Positions 35,017-43,901 of a DNA stretch of 64,000 nt are shown here, piece after piece. Below the pieces are notes generated by a model, which was not told the DNA's origin, searched no databases, and saw only the letters and a list, made by a program, of their open reading frames with translations. Each line of letters starts with the position of its first letter. The first letter of the stretch is position 1. This DNA comes from Pedobacter sp. BAL39 (lineage in GTDB: Bacteria > Bacteroidota > Bacteroidia > Sphingobacteriales > Sphingobacteriaceae): positions 186,001 through 250,000 of the forward strand of contig NZ_ABCM01000006.1 of NCBI RefSeq assembly GCF_000170795.1, read 5' to 3'. A program made the translations under genes and the position numbers.

Positions 35017-35595
35017 TTAGTTTCGCAGCTGCCTTCTCATTTCATTGTGAAGTGCCCTAATCTCAGCTGATGTACTAGTTGCTGTTTCTTTAGAAATCGC
35101 CTCACCTTCTTTCCCAATGACATTGCCGTTCTTTAGAACAAAGGAGGCCATTTGTTCTTTGGCAATCTTAACAGGTTCTATACCAACCGGAGATTGATAG
35201 GAAGTCACCTTGCTTATAAATAGAACAGGTTGCGTATGTTCAAGATAAAGCTGATATTCATTTTTACCACTTTCCCCGTAGTAGGTAGCTGTAAGTTTTA
35301 AGGTGTCTGAGTCATGATGGTAAATGTTGATTTCGCCACCTTCAGAAGAAACACCAAACACGTCATGTTTCGTCTCCTTAAGCGTAGAAAGACTGCCGTT
35401 TACGCTATCTGCATACTTTTCCACCTGCAGGATATACGACGCGGTATCTACTAAATTTCCCTGATCTTTATGTTCAGTAGCTGGTCTCAAAACAGTCTGC
35501 TCCTCGGCAGCAGCATCACGCGATCTAACCTGACTGCAGCTGTACACGCATAAAAGTAAAGCCAGGCTCGCCAATAACAAAGTACCTCTAATCAT
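35017..35595 (-). CDS. Small lipoprotein of unknown function
   Basis: From the ATG at 35595 the product has 192 residues with a lipoprotein signal peptide (lipobox LLCVYSCSQ). The mature part is Glu/Lys-rich with predicted beta strands in the middle (GEINIYHHDSDTLKLTATYYGE). I recognise no family. The GTG at 35598 is a weaker start. It is divergent from the sigma factor gene, with about 250 bases between them. Confidence 0.7.
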   Translation of the reverse strand: MIRGTLLLASLALLLCVYSCSQVRSRDAAAEEQTVLRPATEHKDQGNLVDTASYILQVEKYADSVNGSLSTLKETKHDVFGVSSEGGEINIYHHDSDTLKLTATYYGESGKNEYQLYLEHTQPVLFISKVTSYQSPVGIEPVKIAKEQMASFVLKNGNVIGKEGEAISKETATSTSAEIRALHNEMRRQLRN

Positions 35596-35844
35596 CACTT
35601 ATTTCTTAAACTTTATGAATCACAAAGTAATTGAATTCAAACTAAAAACTACTTTTTTATTACCAGTAAAATATAAGATATCTATAGATTCGGCGTGATT
35701 GGTTCTCATTATTTTGCTATCGTTAAAATGCTTCCTATATTACATCGAAATTGTTGATGCATCAAAAACACTAAACCGCCAGACAACAACTCAGCATACC
35801 TGAGCAAATACAAACTGGTGCATCAGCATACGTTTTTAGGGGGA

Positions 35845-36405
35845 ATGGATACAGGAAGTCATCTTAGCGATCAGGAACTGACGGCCCAGCTCAGGCTAGG
35901 TAGCCGGAATGCGTTCAATGAAATCTATTTCCGCCATTCCGAATACCTTTACCGGTTTGCTTTTAACATCATCAAAGACGAAGATGAGTGCACAGATGCC
36001 ATTCAGGACGTTTTTATCTGGCTTTGGTCCAACAAGGAAAAGATCCAGGTGACCTCCTTAAAAGGGTACCTCTGCGCGGCTGTCAAGTACAAACTCAGCC
36101 GTGTCATTCAAAGCAGCAAGCGACGTTCAGAGATCCTGGCCCAACGGCCGGAGATCGAAATGACCGCTGCAAATGATCCCATGGAAATCAGGGAACTTGA
36201 GCAGGCAATCGACGACTTTATCGAGACTTTACCCCCAAAAGCAAGGAAAATTTTCGAAATGAGCCGCAAAGAATACCTCAGCAACAAAGAAATTGCAGAA
36301 AAACTAGGTATTTCCACCAAAACTGTGGAAAACCAAATGACAATCACCCTAAAAAAGCTGAAAGAAAACTTAGGAAAGATGTCTTTCTGGTCAGTCCTCC
36401 TTTAA
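35845..36405 (+). CDS. ECF RNA polymerase sigma factor (SusCD-linked)
   Basis: From the ATG at 35845, preceded by GGGGG, the product has 186 residues; a GTG at 35818 is an alternative start. It has sigma region 2 (AFNEIYFRHSEYLYRFAFNI and CTDAIQDVFIWLWSN) and region 4 (EYLSNKEIAEKLGISTKTVE). In Bacteroidota such sigma factors are released when a FecR anti-sigma receives a signal from an STN-bearing SusC. The FecR and STN-SusC genes follow directly. Confidence 0.93.
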   Translation: MDTGSHLSDQELTAQLRLGSRNAFNEIYFRHSEYLYRFAFNIIKDEDECTDAIQDVFIWLWSNKEKIQVTSLKGYLCAAVKYKLSRVIQSSKRRSEILAQRPEIEMTAANDPMEIRELEQAIDDFIETLPPKARKIFEMSRKEYLSNKEIAEKLGISTKTVENQMTITLKKLKENLGKMSFWSVLL

Positions 36406-36441
36406 ACTTCTAAATATTTAATAAATATTTTACTTCGTCTT

Positions 36442-36455
36442 GGGGGCTAACCCCC
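36442..36455. other. G5-loop-C5 hairpin between sigma and fecR genes
   Basis: GGGGG (36442-36446), CTAA, CCCCC (36451-36455) forms a short GC-only stem. It may attenuate transcription or stabilise mRNA between the two genes. Confidence 0.4.
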
Positions 36456-36510
36456 TTTCATGTCCCTATACATCAAATGGCAATGCTAAAATTGCTTCAT
36501 TTGGGGAAAA

Positions 36511-37692
36511 ATGAAACATCAAAACGGGGATTTTGACAAATCCAACGCACATCATCAGCAGGAAGAGCTGGCGCGTCTACAAAGAATCGCCAGCGGACTT
36601 GCCAATAAAGAAGATCTGGAATGGTACAATACCTGGTGTAATGCTTTACAGCAGGATGCCCGGACTTCAAACCTGGAGGAACAGATCTCCAACTTCAGCA
36701 GCACCCAGTCGGACATCTTCGCTAAAATCAATCAGCAGCTCGACCACAAACCCCTCATCCGTAAAATCAACATCCCAAGGTTGGCAGCCGCAGCGGCCAT
36801 CGTGGTTACGCTGTCTGTCGGCCTGTTTTTCTACATGAACAAGCCAGATGTCAGCAATAACATCGTCACCCTTAAAGGGGCCGACATCACCCCCGGCAGG
36901 AGTTCTGCGACGCTTACCTTAGCCAATGGGCGTAAAATACTGCTTGCAGGCACTGTAAACGGTCGGCTGGCAAAGGAAAGCGGTGTGACCATCACTAAAA
37001 ATGCAGATGGGGAACTGATTTATGAAATCAGCAATCAGCCGGCCTTAAAAAGCGGAGGTCAGTCCTACAACACGCTTTCTACCACAAAAGGCGAGCAGTA
37101 CCAGGTACGTCTCCCTGACGGATCCAAAGTATGGCTAAATGCAGCCTCCTCCCTCAGGTATCCGACCACCTTTTCTTCGCAGCAGAAACGCCAGGTGGAA
37201 TTAAATGGCGAAGCCTATTTTGAAGTCGCAAAAGACAAAAACCATCCTTTCGTCGTGAATGCCAAAGGACAACAGATTGAAGTTTTAGGTACTCATTTTA
37301 ACATCAATGGTTATGCCGATGAAGCATTCACAAGAACCACCCTGCTGGAAGGCAGCGTCAGGATCAACGGCAAAACCACCATCATACCCGGACAACAGGC
37401 TACCGGTAATGCCGACCAAATGCGCGTGACGAAAGCGGATGTGGATGCGGCGACCGACTGGACCAATGGCGATTTCATCTTCAATGAAAGCGACGACTTC
37501 AAATCGGCAATGCGCAAAATTGCACGCTGGTACGATGTCGACATCATATATGACGCTGAAGCCAACACTGATATGGAACTCCGCGGATGGATTTCACGTA
37601 AAAACAAGCTGTCGGTGGTGCTCCAAAGGATCGCCTCGACAGGAAAAGTACACTTTAAAATTGAAGGAAGGAGGGTGACTGTGACGAGATAA
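36511..37692 (+). CDS. FecR-family anti-sigma factor
   Basis: This 393-residue protein has a cytoplasmic N-terminus of about 95 residues that should bind the sigma factor, one membrane helix (AAAAAIVVTLSVGLFFYM), and a periplasmic FecR domain (GEQYQVRLPDGSKVWLNAASS, shown as QVRLPDGSKVWLNAASS, then GEAYFEVAKDKNHPFVV and LGTHFNINGY). The C-terminal part resembles a DUF4974/STN-type domain. It passes the signal from the SusC STN domain to the sigma factor. The start ATG is preceded by GGGGAAAA. Confidence 0.94.
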   Translation: MKHQNGDFDKSNAHHQQEELARLQRIASGLANKEDLEWYNTWCNALQQDARTSNLEEQISNFSSTQSDIFAKINQQLDHKPLIRKINIPRLAAAAAIVVTLSVGLFFYMNKPDVSNNIVTLKGADITPGRSSATLTLANGRKILLAGTVNGRLAKESGVTITKNADGELIYEISNQPALKSGGQSYNTLSTTKGEQYQVRLPDGSKVWLNAASSLRYPTTFSSQQKRQVELNGEAYFEVAKDKNHPFVVNAKGQQIEVLGTHFNINGYADEAFTRTTLLEGSVRINGKTTIIPGQQATGNADQMRVTKADVDAATDWTNGDFIFNESDDFKSAMRKIARWYDVDIIYDAEANTDMELRGWISRKNKLSVVLQRIASTGKVHFKIEGRRVTVTR

Positions 37693-37853
37693 TTACACGC
37701 ATAGTACGCCTTATCAAAAAGAGCAGGAAGTGCAGCAAACACCCCCTGACCCTTATGTAAGGTTTTTTATCAATTAATTTCTGGAACCAACTAACCAGCA
37801 GTACCTGTAGCCTTCGAAAACATCAGGTATCCTGCTCAAACCAAACTTAACAA

Positions 37854-40800
37854 ATGTATAAAATTTATACCACCAAAACGGGTATACCACATGCCTGTAT
37901 AAGAAAAATCCTGCTCATTATGCGCCTAACCACCGTCATCATTCTGGGAACTTTAATGCAGCTGAGTGCCGCCACATTCGGGCAGCAAGTCACTGTGTCC
38001 ATGCGTAAAGCATCCCTTGAAAACATACTGAAGGCCATCCGCACGCAAAGCGGTTACGACATTCTGTATGACAACAAGGATCTTTCGGGGATTAAGCCCA
38101 TCGACATGTCGATCCAGGGCGTCAGTCTGCAACAAGCCCTCAACAGTGCCCTTGCTGGTCAGCCGCTTACCTTTTCTATTGAAGGAAAGGTAGTCGTGAT
38201 CAAACGCAAAGAAACAAGCCTGGTGGATAAAATGAAAGCTTACCTGGCTGAAATTGACATCAAAGGAAAAGTATTCGATGAGGCCGGAAATCCAATGTCG
38301 GGTGCTACCATCACCGTAAAAGGAAGCGGCAGGTATACGATGACCAATGATAAAGGGGAATTTACCCTCGACAATGTCAGTGACCAGGCCATCCTTGCCA
38401 TCACCTATCTCGGTTACGAAACCCTGGAAATCAAGGCAAAATCGGACATTTCTGTTTCCATGAAACCAGGAAGTGCCAAGCTGGAAGAAGTCAACATCAC
38501 TTACAACACTGGTTATCAGAAAATCTCCAAGGAACGTGCTACAGGATCCTTCGCCAAACCGGACATGAAAGTGTTCAGTCAGCGCACCGCATCTCAGGAC
38601 ATCATGAGCCGTCTCGACGGACTGGTACCGGGACTGACTGTCATTTCAGGAAATGCAGGTGCTTATGGAAATGAACAAACCGGCCGTACACAGCGTGCAC
38701 TGGTACGCGGGACGGGTAGTGTCCGGTCGACTACTGAGCCGCTTTACGTCGTGAACGGCATCGTCATCCAGAACTTTTCCAGCATTAATCCTGATGACGT
38801 TGAAGACATTACCGTGCTGAAAGATGCAGCAGCAGCAGCAATCTGGGGTGCGAGGGCAGCGAATGGCGTCATTGTGGTGACCACCAAATCGGGCTCAAAA
38901 AACCAGAAAATTGACATTAACTATTCGGGATATGTAAACTTCCAGGGAAAACCAGACTTCGACTACCTGAATCAAATGAGCTCTGCCCAATATATCCAGA
39001 CTGCCAGGGAGATTTTTAATCCTACAGCTTATCCTTCGAGAACACTCAGCGGCAGATTTGTTGCGCCTCACGAACGCCTGATGTACGACAATGCCGACGG
39101 CTTGATCAGTGAAGCAGCCATGAACAGAGGCCTTGATAGCCTCGCGTCGATCGACAACAGGAAACAGCTCAACGACTTGTTCTACGGAAACACCATTAGC
39201 AACAACCATACTTTATCCTTAGGTGGTGGCAACCAGCAATACGCCGCCTACAGCTCGTTTTCTTATACGAATGCAACAGGCAGGCCAGGTGTCAAAAATG
39301 AAACCTATAAACTCAACCTTAATCAGACATACAACCCTACCAAATTCTTGAGCCTGACTTTATTCACTGCATTAAATAATACACTGAACAAAAGCAACAA
39401 CCAGCTCAACATCCCTCAGGATATCCTGCCATACCAGCTGTTCAGAGATGCCCAGGGCAACAACATCACCATGAACTATGTGCAGGCGATGGACCCTGAA
39501 ATCAAGCTGGATTATGAACAACGCAGTCGCATCAACCTCGACTATACGCCGCTGGATGAACTCAATTACGGCTTTCAGGATAACAATGCGACTTCCATCA
39601 ACCTGATCGGTGGTGTGGGCATCAAAATATGGAAAGGCCTCGCCTTTCAGGGGAATTACGGATTTAATAAGTCGCCACAAACTTCCCATCGCTATACGGA
39701 CATCAAGTCGTTCGGCATGAGAAATCAATTGGTAAATTTTACGGTAGCGCCAACAGCGGAGTCTACACCTGTTTATTACCTTCCTACTACCGGTGGTATG
39801 TACCAGACGGGCGATTATCAGCGCAAAGACTGGACCGTGCGTAACCAGCTGACCTACAACTCACGCGTTAGGGATGGAAAGGACTTCATTTCCGTACAGG
39901 TTGGTCAGGAAGCCCAGGAGCAGCACACCAGCTCTCAATACAATACCCTGATGGGATATGATCTTGACCTGCAATCTTACGCCGCAATTGACTATGTCAC
40001 GCTTGCACGTGGTATTCCAGGTGTGGTTCCCGGAGGCCGCGCCAGATTCTCACAGAACCCTACAACGATGAGCGACCAAAAAAGCCGGTTCACCTCTTAC
40101 TTCGCCTTAGCAAATTATACCTTTGATGGCAAGTATTCAATGGACTTTAGCTGGCGCCAGGACAAGAGTACACTTATTGGGGCCGACCTGTCGTCCCAAA
40201 ACAAACCCATCTATAGCATTGGGGGTAAATGGGAAATGACTAAAGAATCCTTTATGCAGGGAATTTCCTGGCTCAACAATCTCGGCGTCCGCGCGACTTA
40301 CGGGATCACCGGGAACTCTCCTTTTGTAGGGGCATCGTCTTCTAAGGACATCCTGGCATTGGAAAACACCTCTACTGCACCTCCTGCAGGTTATGGTGCA
40401 CATGTCGACCAGCCTGCCAACGGAAAGCTAAACTGGGAATCTACACGTACCATCAACTTCGGGATCAACTTCGACGTGTTCGACTCTAAACTGAGTGGTA
40501 ACATTGACATGTACGACCGTAAAACCACAAATTTACTCGCTGTTGTGGTCATGAACCCTTTCCTGAGCTTTGGCAGTTCCACAGGTAACCTGGGTTCGCT
40601 TTCTAATAGAGGAATTGAGCTTGGCCTGAGCACCAAAATTTTCGAAAGCAAAGATTTCAACTGGAACACCTCACTGACATTTAGCTACAACTACAACAAA
40701 CTGCTTAGCTATGAAGAAGATCCAATCGCCCTTTCGTATGCTACAGCTAAGGTGGCTGCCAGTTACCTGATCGGTCACAGCATGTCTTCCCTGTTTGCCT

Positions 40801-41447
40801 ATCAGTATGCCGGCCTTGATGCGATGGGTGATCCTTTAGTAAGACTGAATGATGGTACCGTAACCAAAGAAAGAAATGTAGCGTCTCCTGATGACATCGT
40901 GTATATGGGTACGACCGTTCCTAAGTTCAACGGCGGTTTGTTAAATAGTTTCGGTTACAAAGGCTTTACGCTTTCTGCCAACATCGGCTACAACTTTGGC
41001 CATGTGATGCGCAGCGAAACCAACGACTTCTTCACCGGCCGTCTGACTGGAAATGAGGGCAGCTTCAGCGGCAACATCAACAGCATTTTCAACAACCGCT
41101 GGAAAGTCCCTGGTGATGAGGCCCGTACCGACATTCCTGCCTACGTTGCCGGAAATGCCAATAACAACCGCAGAGAGTTGAGCTACTACAGCATGGGTGA
41201 CACCAATGTTGAAAGTGCTTCGTACATTAAACTGCGTGACATTTCCTTAGGATACAACCTGCCTGCAAGCATGCTGAGAGCGATCCACCTGTCTTCTGTC
41301 CGTGTGTTTTTCCAGGCCAACAACTTCCTGTTGTGGACCGCCAACAACGATGGCATCGATCCTGAATTCTATGGTCTGACTAACGGAGGACGTTCATTAC
41401 CTCCATTTAAACACTCATTCAGCTTAGGTACAAACATCTCCTTTTAA
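37854..41447 (+). CDS. SusC/RagA TonB-dependent transporter with STN signalling domain
   Basis: This 1197-residue protein has a long signal region (MYKIYTTKTG followed by MRLTTVIILGTLMQLSAATFGQQ), an STN secretin-like domain (about 45-105), a carboxypeptidase-regulatory domain (about 130-205), a plug (IRIRG-like VRGTGSVRSTTEPLYVVNG and LKDAAAAAIWGARAANG) and a C-terminal barrel. The STN domain should signal to the FecR protein encoded upstream. The longer start at 37854 matches N-termini I know from Pedobacter. SusD follows after 18 bases. Confidence 0.95.
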   Translation: MYKIYTTKTGIPHACIRKILLIMRLTTVIILGTLMQLSAATFGQQVTVSMRKASLENILKAIRTQSGYDILYDNKDLSGIKPIDMSIQGVSLQQALNSALAGQPLTFSIEGKVVVIKRKETSLVDKMKAYLAEIDIKGKVFDEAGNPMSGATITVKGSGRYTMTNDKGEFTLDNVSDQAILAITYLGYETLEIKAKSDISVSMKPGSAKLEEVNITYNTGYQKISKERATGSFAKPDMKVFSQRTASQDIMSRLDGLVPGLTVISGNAGAYGNEQTGRTQRALVRGTGSVRSTTEPLYVVNGIVIQNFSSINPDDVEDITVLKDAAAAAIWGARAANGVIVVTTKSGSKNQKIDINYSGYVNFQGKPDFDYLNQMSSAQYIQTAREIFNPTAYPSRTLSGRFVAPHERLMYDNADGLISEAAMNRGLDSLASIDNRKQLNDLFYGNTISNNHTLSLGGGNQQYAAYSSFSYTNATGRPGVKNETYKLNLNQTYNPTKFLSLTLFTALNNTLNKSNNQLNIPQDILPYQLFRDAQGNNITMNYVQAMDPEIKLDYEQRSRINLDYTPLDELNYGFQDNNATSINLIGGVGIKIWKGLAFQGNYGFNKSPQTSHRYTDIKSFGMRNQLVNFTVAPTAESTPVYYLPTTGGMYQTGDYQRKDWTVRNQLTYNSRVRDGKDFISVQVGQEAQEQHTSSQYNTLMGYDLDLQSYAAIDYVTLARGIPGVVPGGRARFSQNPTTMSDQKSRFTSYFALANYTFDGKYSMDFSWRQDKSTLIGADLSSQNKPIYSIGGKWEMTKESFMQGISWLNNLGVRATYGITGNSPFVGASSSKDILALENTSTAPPAGYGAHVDQPANGKLNWESTRTINFGINFDVFDSKLSGNIDMYDRKTTNLLAVVVMNPFLSFGSSTGNLGSLSNRGIELGLSTKIFESKDFNWNTSLTFSYNYNKLLSYEEDPIALSYATAKVAASYLIGHSMSSLFAYQYAGLDAMGDPLVRLNDGTVTKERNVASPDDIVYMGTTVPKFNGGLLNSFGYKGFTLSANIGYNFGHVMRSETNDFFTGRLTGNEGSFSGNINSIFNNRWKVPGDEARTDIPAYVAGNANNNRRELSYYSMGDTNVESASYIKLRDISLGYNLPASMLRAIHLSSVRVFFQANNFLLWTANNDGIDPEFYGLTNGGRSLPPFKHSFSLGTNISF

Positions 41448-41465
41448 TCCATTTACGAAAAAGAC

Positions 41466-42929
41466 ATGAAAAAATATAGTTATATCTTCCTACTCTTAGG
41501 TTCGCTGAGCCTTACCGGTATCAGCTCCTGCAAAGACAGCTTCCTGGAAGTAGACCAAAAACAACGCATCGTGGCGACCAGGGTTGCCGACTACGAACTG
41601 CTGATGAACAGCAAGGACCTGTACGATTTCTCTTCTGAGGGTGGCTGGCAGTCTACAGTACTCCTGGGTGATGAGGTGGCAGCGGAAAGCGATTTCCTGA
41701 ACAGCGGCACCATCCAGACGCAACGCCTCTTCCGCTATGAAGATGTGGTTTATGAGGAAGGCCAGGATTCATACGATCAGAAATATTTCCATAACAACCT
41801 CTACAACCTCAATAAAATCATCAACGAGGTGGGCGATGCTACAGAGGGCACCGAGCAGCAGAAGCAAGTGCTGATTGCTGAAGCCAGGGCTACACGCGCA
41901 TGGGTATACCTGCAGCTCATCAACTTTTATGCGAAACCTTACGATGCCAGCACCGCAGCCAGCGACCTTGGTTATCCCATCATCAAAACTGCCGATATCT
42001 CGATCCGTTACTTCAGTCGCAATACCGTGCAGGAAGTGTATGACTTTATCCTCGAAGACCTGAACACAGCGTTACCAGCACTACCTGTAACGCCAAAAGC
42101 AGCCACCCGGATGGGTAAAGCTGCTGCCGAAGCCGTTCTGGGCAAAGTATATTTATATATGGGCCGTTTCCCTGAGGCGCTGACACATTTCGAAGCTTCA
42201 TTCGCGGCGATCGCACAACAGAACAACCCGGCACGGTTGTACAATTTCAACGAGACTTTCGCTGATGATGGCTCCTTCCTTCCTATTGATGAGTATGCTG
42301 GGCCAAATGGTATCGGCAACAATCCTAATGATTACACAGAGTCGGTATTAGTAAGAACACACTATGTAGGTAGCTACCAGCCCATTGGAAATGACGGACT
42401 GGTCCTTACTGAGGCTACTCAAGCCCTTTTTGGCAGCACCGATTTAAGACTCAACTTCTATACGGTGAACACTCCGGATCTGGAACCGAACCCTTCGGGC
42501 AGGTTGCGCAGATATTCGACTACCTATAATAAGTTCGGCGTTCAGCTTCCCGATCTTTACCTGATGCGCGCCGAATGCCGTGCGCGCCAGAACAACCTTA
42601 CGGGTGCTGTTGAAGACCTCCTGACCTTGCGCAGAAACAGGATGCCCGAGGAAGATGCGGCTGTTCCTGCCAACGTCAGCAACAACCAGCGCGACCTTTT
42701 ACATTTCATCATGGATGAACGCATCCGCGAGTTTGCATCCGAAGGATACCGTTGGTTTGACATGCGCAGGCTGCACAAAGACCCTTTGTTCAGCTCCGTG
42801 TTACCACCGCACATCGAATACGACAGTAATAACAATCCAACGGCCTACCCATTGCGTGAGGAACGTTTAACCTTAAGGTTGCCATCATTTTACATTGCCG
42901 CCAATCCAGGCATGCCTAATAACCCATAA
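41466..42929 (+). CDS. SusD/RagB-family lipoprotein
   Basis: This 487-residue lipoprotein has a lipobox ending at SSCKDSF. TPR-like helices are seen around LIAEARATRAWVYLQLINFY and the C-terminal family signature MDERIREFASEGYRWFDMRR is present. It should form the lid of the SusC barrel encoded 18 bases upstream. The ABC ATPase gene starts 18 bases downstream, which ties the import pair to an ABC system. Confidence 0.95.
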   Translation: MKKYSYIFLLLGSLSLTGISSCKDSFLEVDQKQRIVATRVADYELLMNSKDLYDFSSEGGWQSTVLLGDEVAAESDFLNSGTIQTQRLFRYEDVVYEEGQDSYDQKYFHNNLYNLNKIINEVGDATEGTEQQKQVLIAEARATRAWVYLQLINFYAKPYDASTAASDLGYPIIKTADISIRYFSRNTVQEVYDFILEDLNTALPALPVTPKAATRMGKAAAEAVLGKVYLYMGRFPEALTHFEASFAAIAQQNNPARLYNFNETFADDGSFLPIDEYAGPNGIGNNPNDYTESVLVRTHYVGSYQPIGNDGLVLTEATQALFGSTDLRLNFYTVNTPDLEPNPSGRLRRYSTTYNKFGVQLPDLYLMRAECRARQNNLTGAVEDLLTLRRNRMPEEDAAVPANVSNNQRDLLHFIMDERIREFASEGYRWFDMRRLHKDPLFSSVLPPHIEYDSNNNPTAYPLREERLTLRLPSFYIAANPGMPNNP

Positions 42930-42947
42930 CACACAACAAAAGACCAA

Positions 42948-43889
42948 ATGCAAGACAGTATTGTAAAGATTGAACAGCTATCACACCGTTATGGCAGGGA
43001 TTGGGCCATACAGAATATAAATTTTGAAATCAGGGAAAATGAAGGCATCCTGGGTTTGCTCGGCTCAAACGGAGCAGGCAAATCCACCATCATGAACATC
43101 CTCTGCGGGGTACTGACGCAAACCAGCGGCAACGTATCCATAGGAGGGATCGACCTGGCAAAAGAACCCGAGGAGGCTAAAAAGCTCCTCGGATTCTTAC
43201 CGCAAACACCGCCCCTGTATTTCGACTTCACCGTAAAAGAATACCTCACCTATTGCGCTTACCTGCGACTGATCCCGGAAAAGCAAATCCCGGAAGCCGT
43301 AGACCGTGCCATGGAAAAATGCGGGGTGGCACACTTCCATAAGCGCCTGATCAACAACCTCTCCGGAGGTTACCGTCAGCGTGTGGGCATCGCCCAGGCC
43401 ATCCTGCATACACCAAGATTGGTGGTGCTTGATGAGCCTACAAACGGACTGGACCCGAACCAGATCCTGGAAGTCCGCGGACTCATTAAAGAGATCGCAC
43501 AGGACCGCTCCGTGATCTTCTCTTCGCACATCCTTGCCGAAGTGCAGGCCACCTGCCAGCACATCCGCATGATTGAAAGTGGAAAGATGGTGTTTGAAGA
43601 CAGCATGGATGCATTTAACAACTACATCCAGCCGGATAGCCTGCTGGCCACCTGGCGCAACCCACCAGCCATCAGTGAGCTGCTGCTCATCCCAGGCATC
43701 TCCGGCGCTGAAGTCCTCAACAACGGACAGTTCCGCCTCCATTTCCAAAACAACCCGGACATCACCGAGATGATCATCGACCTGAGCGGCCAGCACAACT
43801 GGCGCCTGCGTGAGATCACGCTGGAGCGGAGTTCGCTGGAAGCCATTTTTGCCCAATTGTCCAATAAAACAAAAAAGATTTCGGAATAA
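42948..43889 (+). CDS. ABC transporter ATPase, GldA-like
   Basis: This 313-residue ATPase has Walker A GSNGAGKST near residue 38, the signature LSGGYRQRVGIAQAI near residue 138, Walker B VVLDEPTNGLD near residue 158, and a switch His in FSSHILAEV. The C-terminal extension of about 95 residues matches the GldA/NatA group. It should drive the fused permease encoded 12 bases downstream. Both genes continue the susCD transcript. Confidence 0.93.
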   Translation: MQDSIVKIEQLSHRYGRDWAIQNINFEIRENEGILGLLGSNGAGKSTIMNILCGVLTQTSGNVSIGGIDLAKEPEEAKKLLGFLPQTPPLYFDFTVKEYLTYCAYLRLIPEKQIPEAVDRAMEKCGVAHFHKRLINNLSGGYRQRVGIAQAILHTPRLVVLDEPTNGLDPNQILEVRGLIKEIAQDRSVIFSSHILAEVQATCQHIRMIESGKMVFEDSMDAFNNYIQPDSLLATWRNPPAISELLLIPGISGAEVLNNGQFRLHFQNNPDITEMIIDLSGQHNWRLREITLERSSLEAIFAQLSNKTKKISE

Positions 43890-43901
43890 TCTATCCCAAC
43901 A

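Noticed and set aside
43197-43856. 219-residue minus-strand frame inside the GldA-like gene
   Set aside because: It is antisense to a well-supported ABC ATPase with all its motifs.
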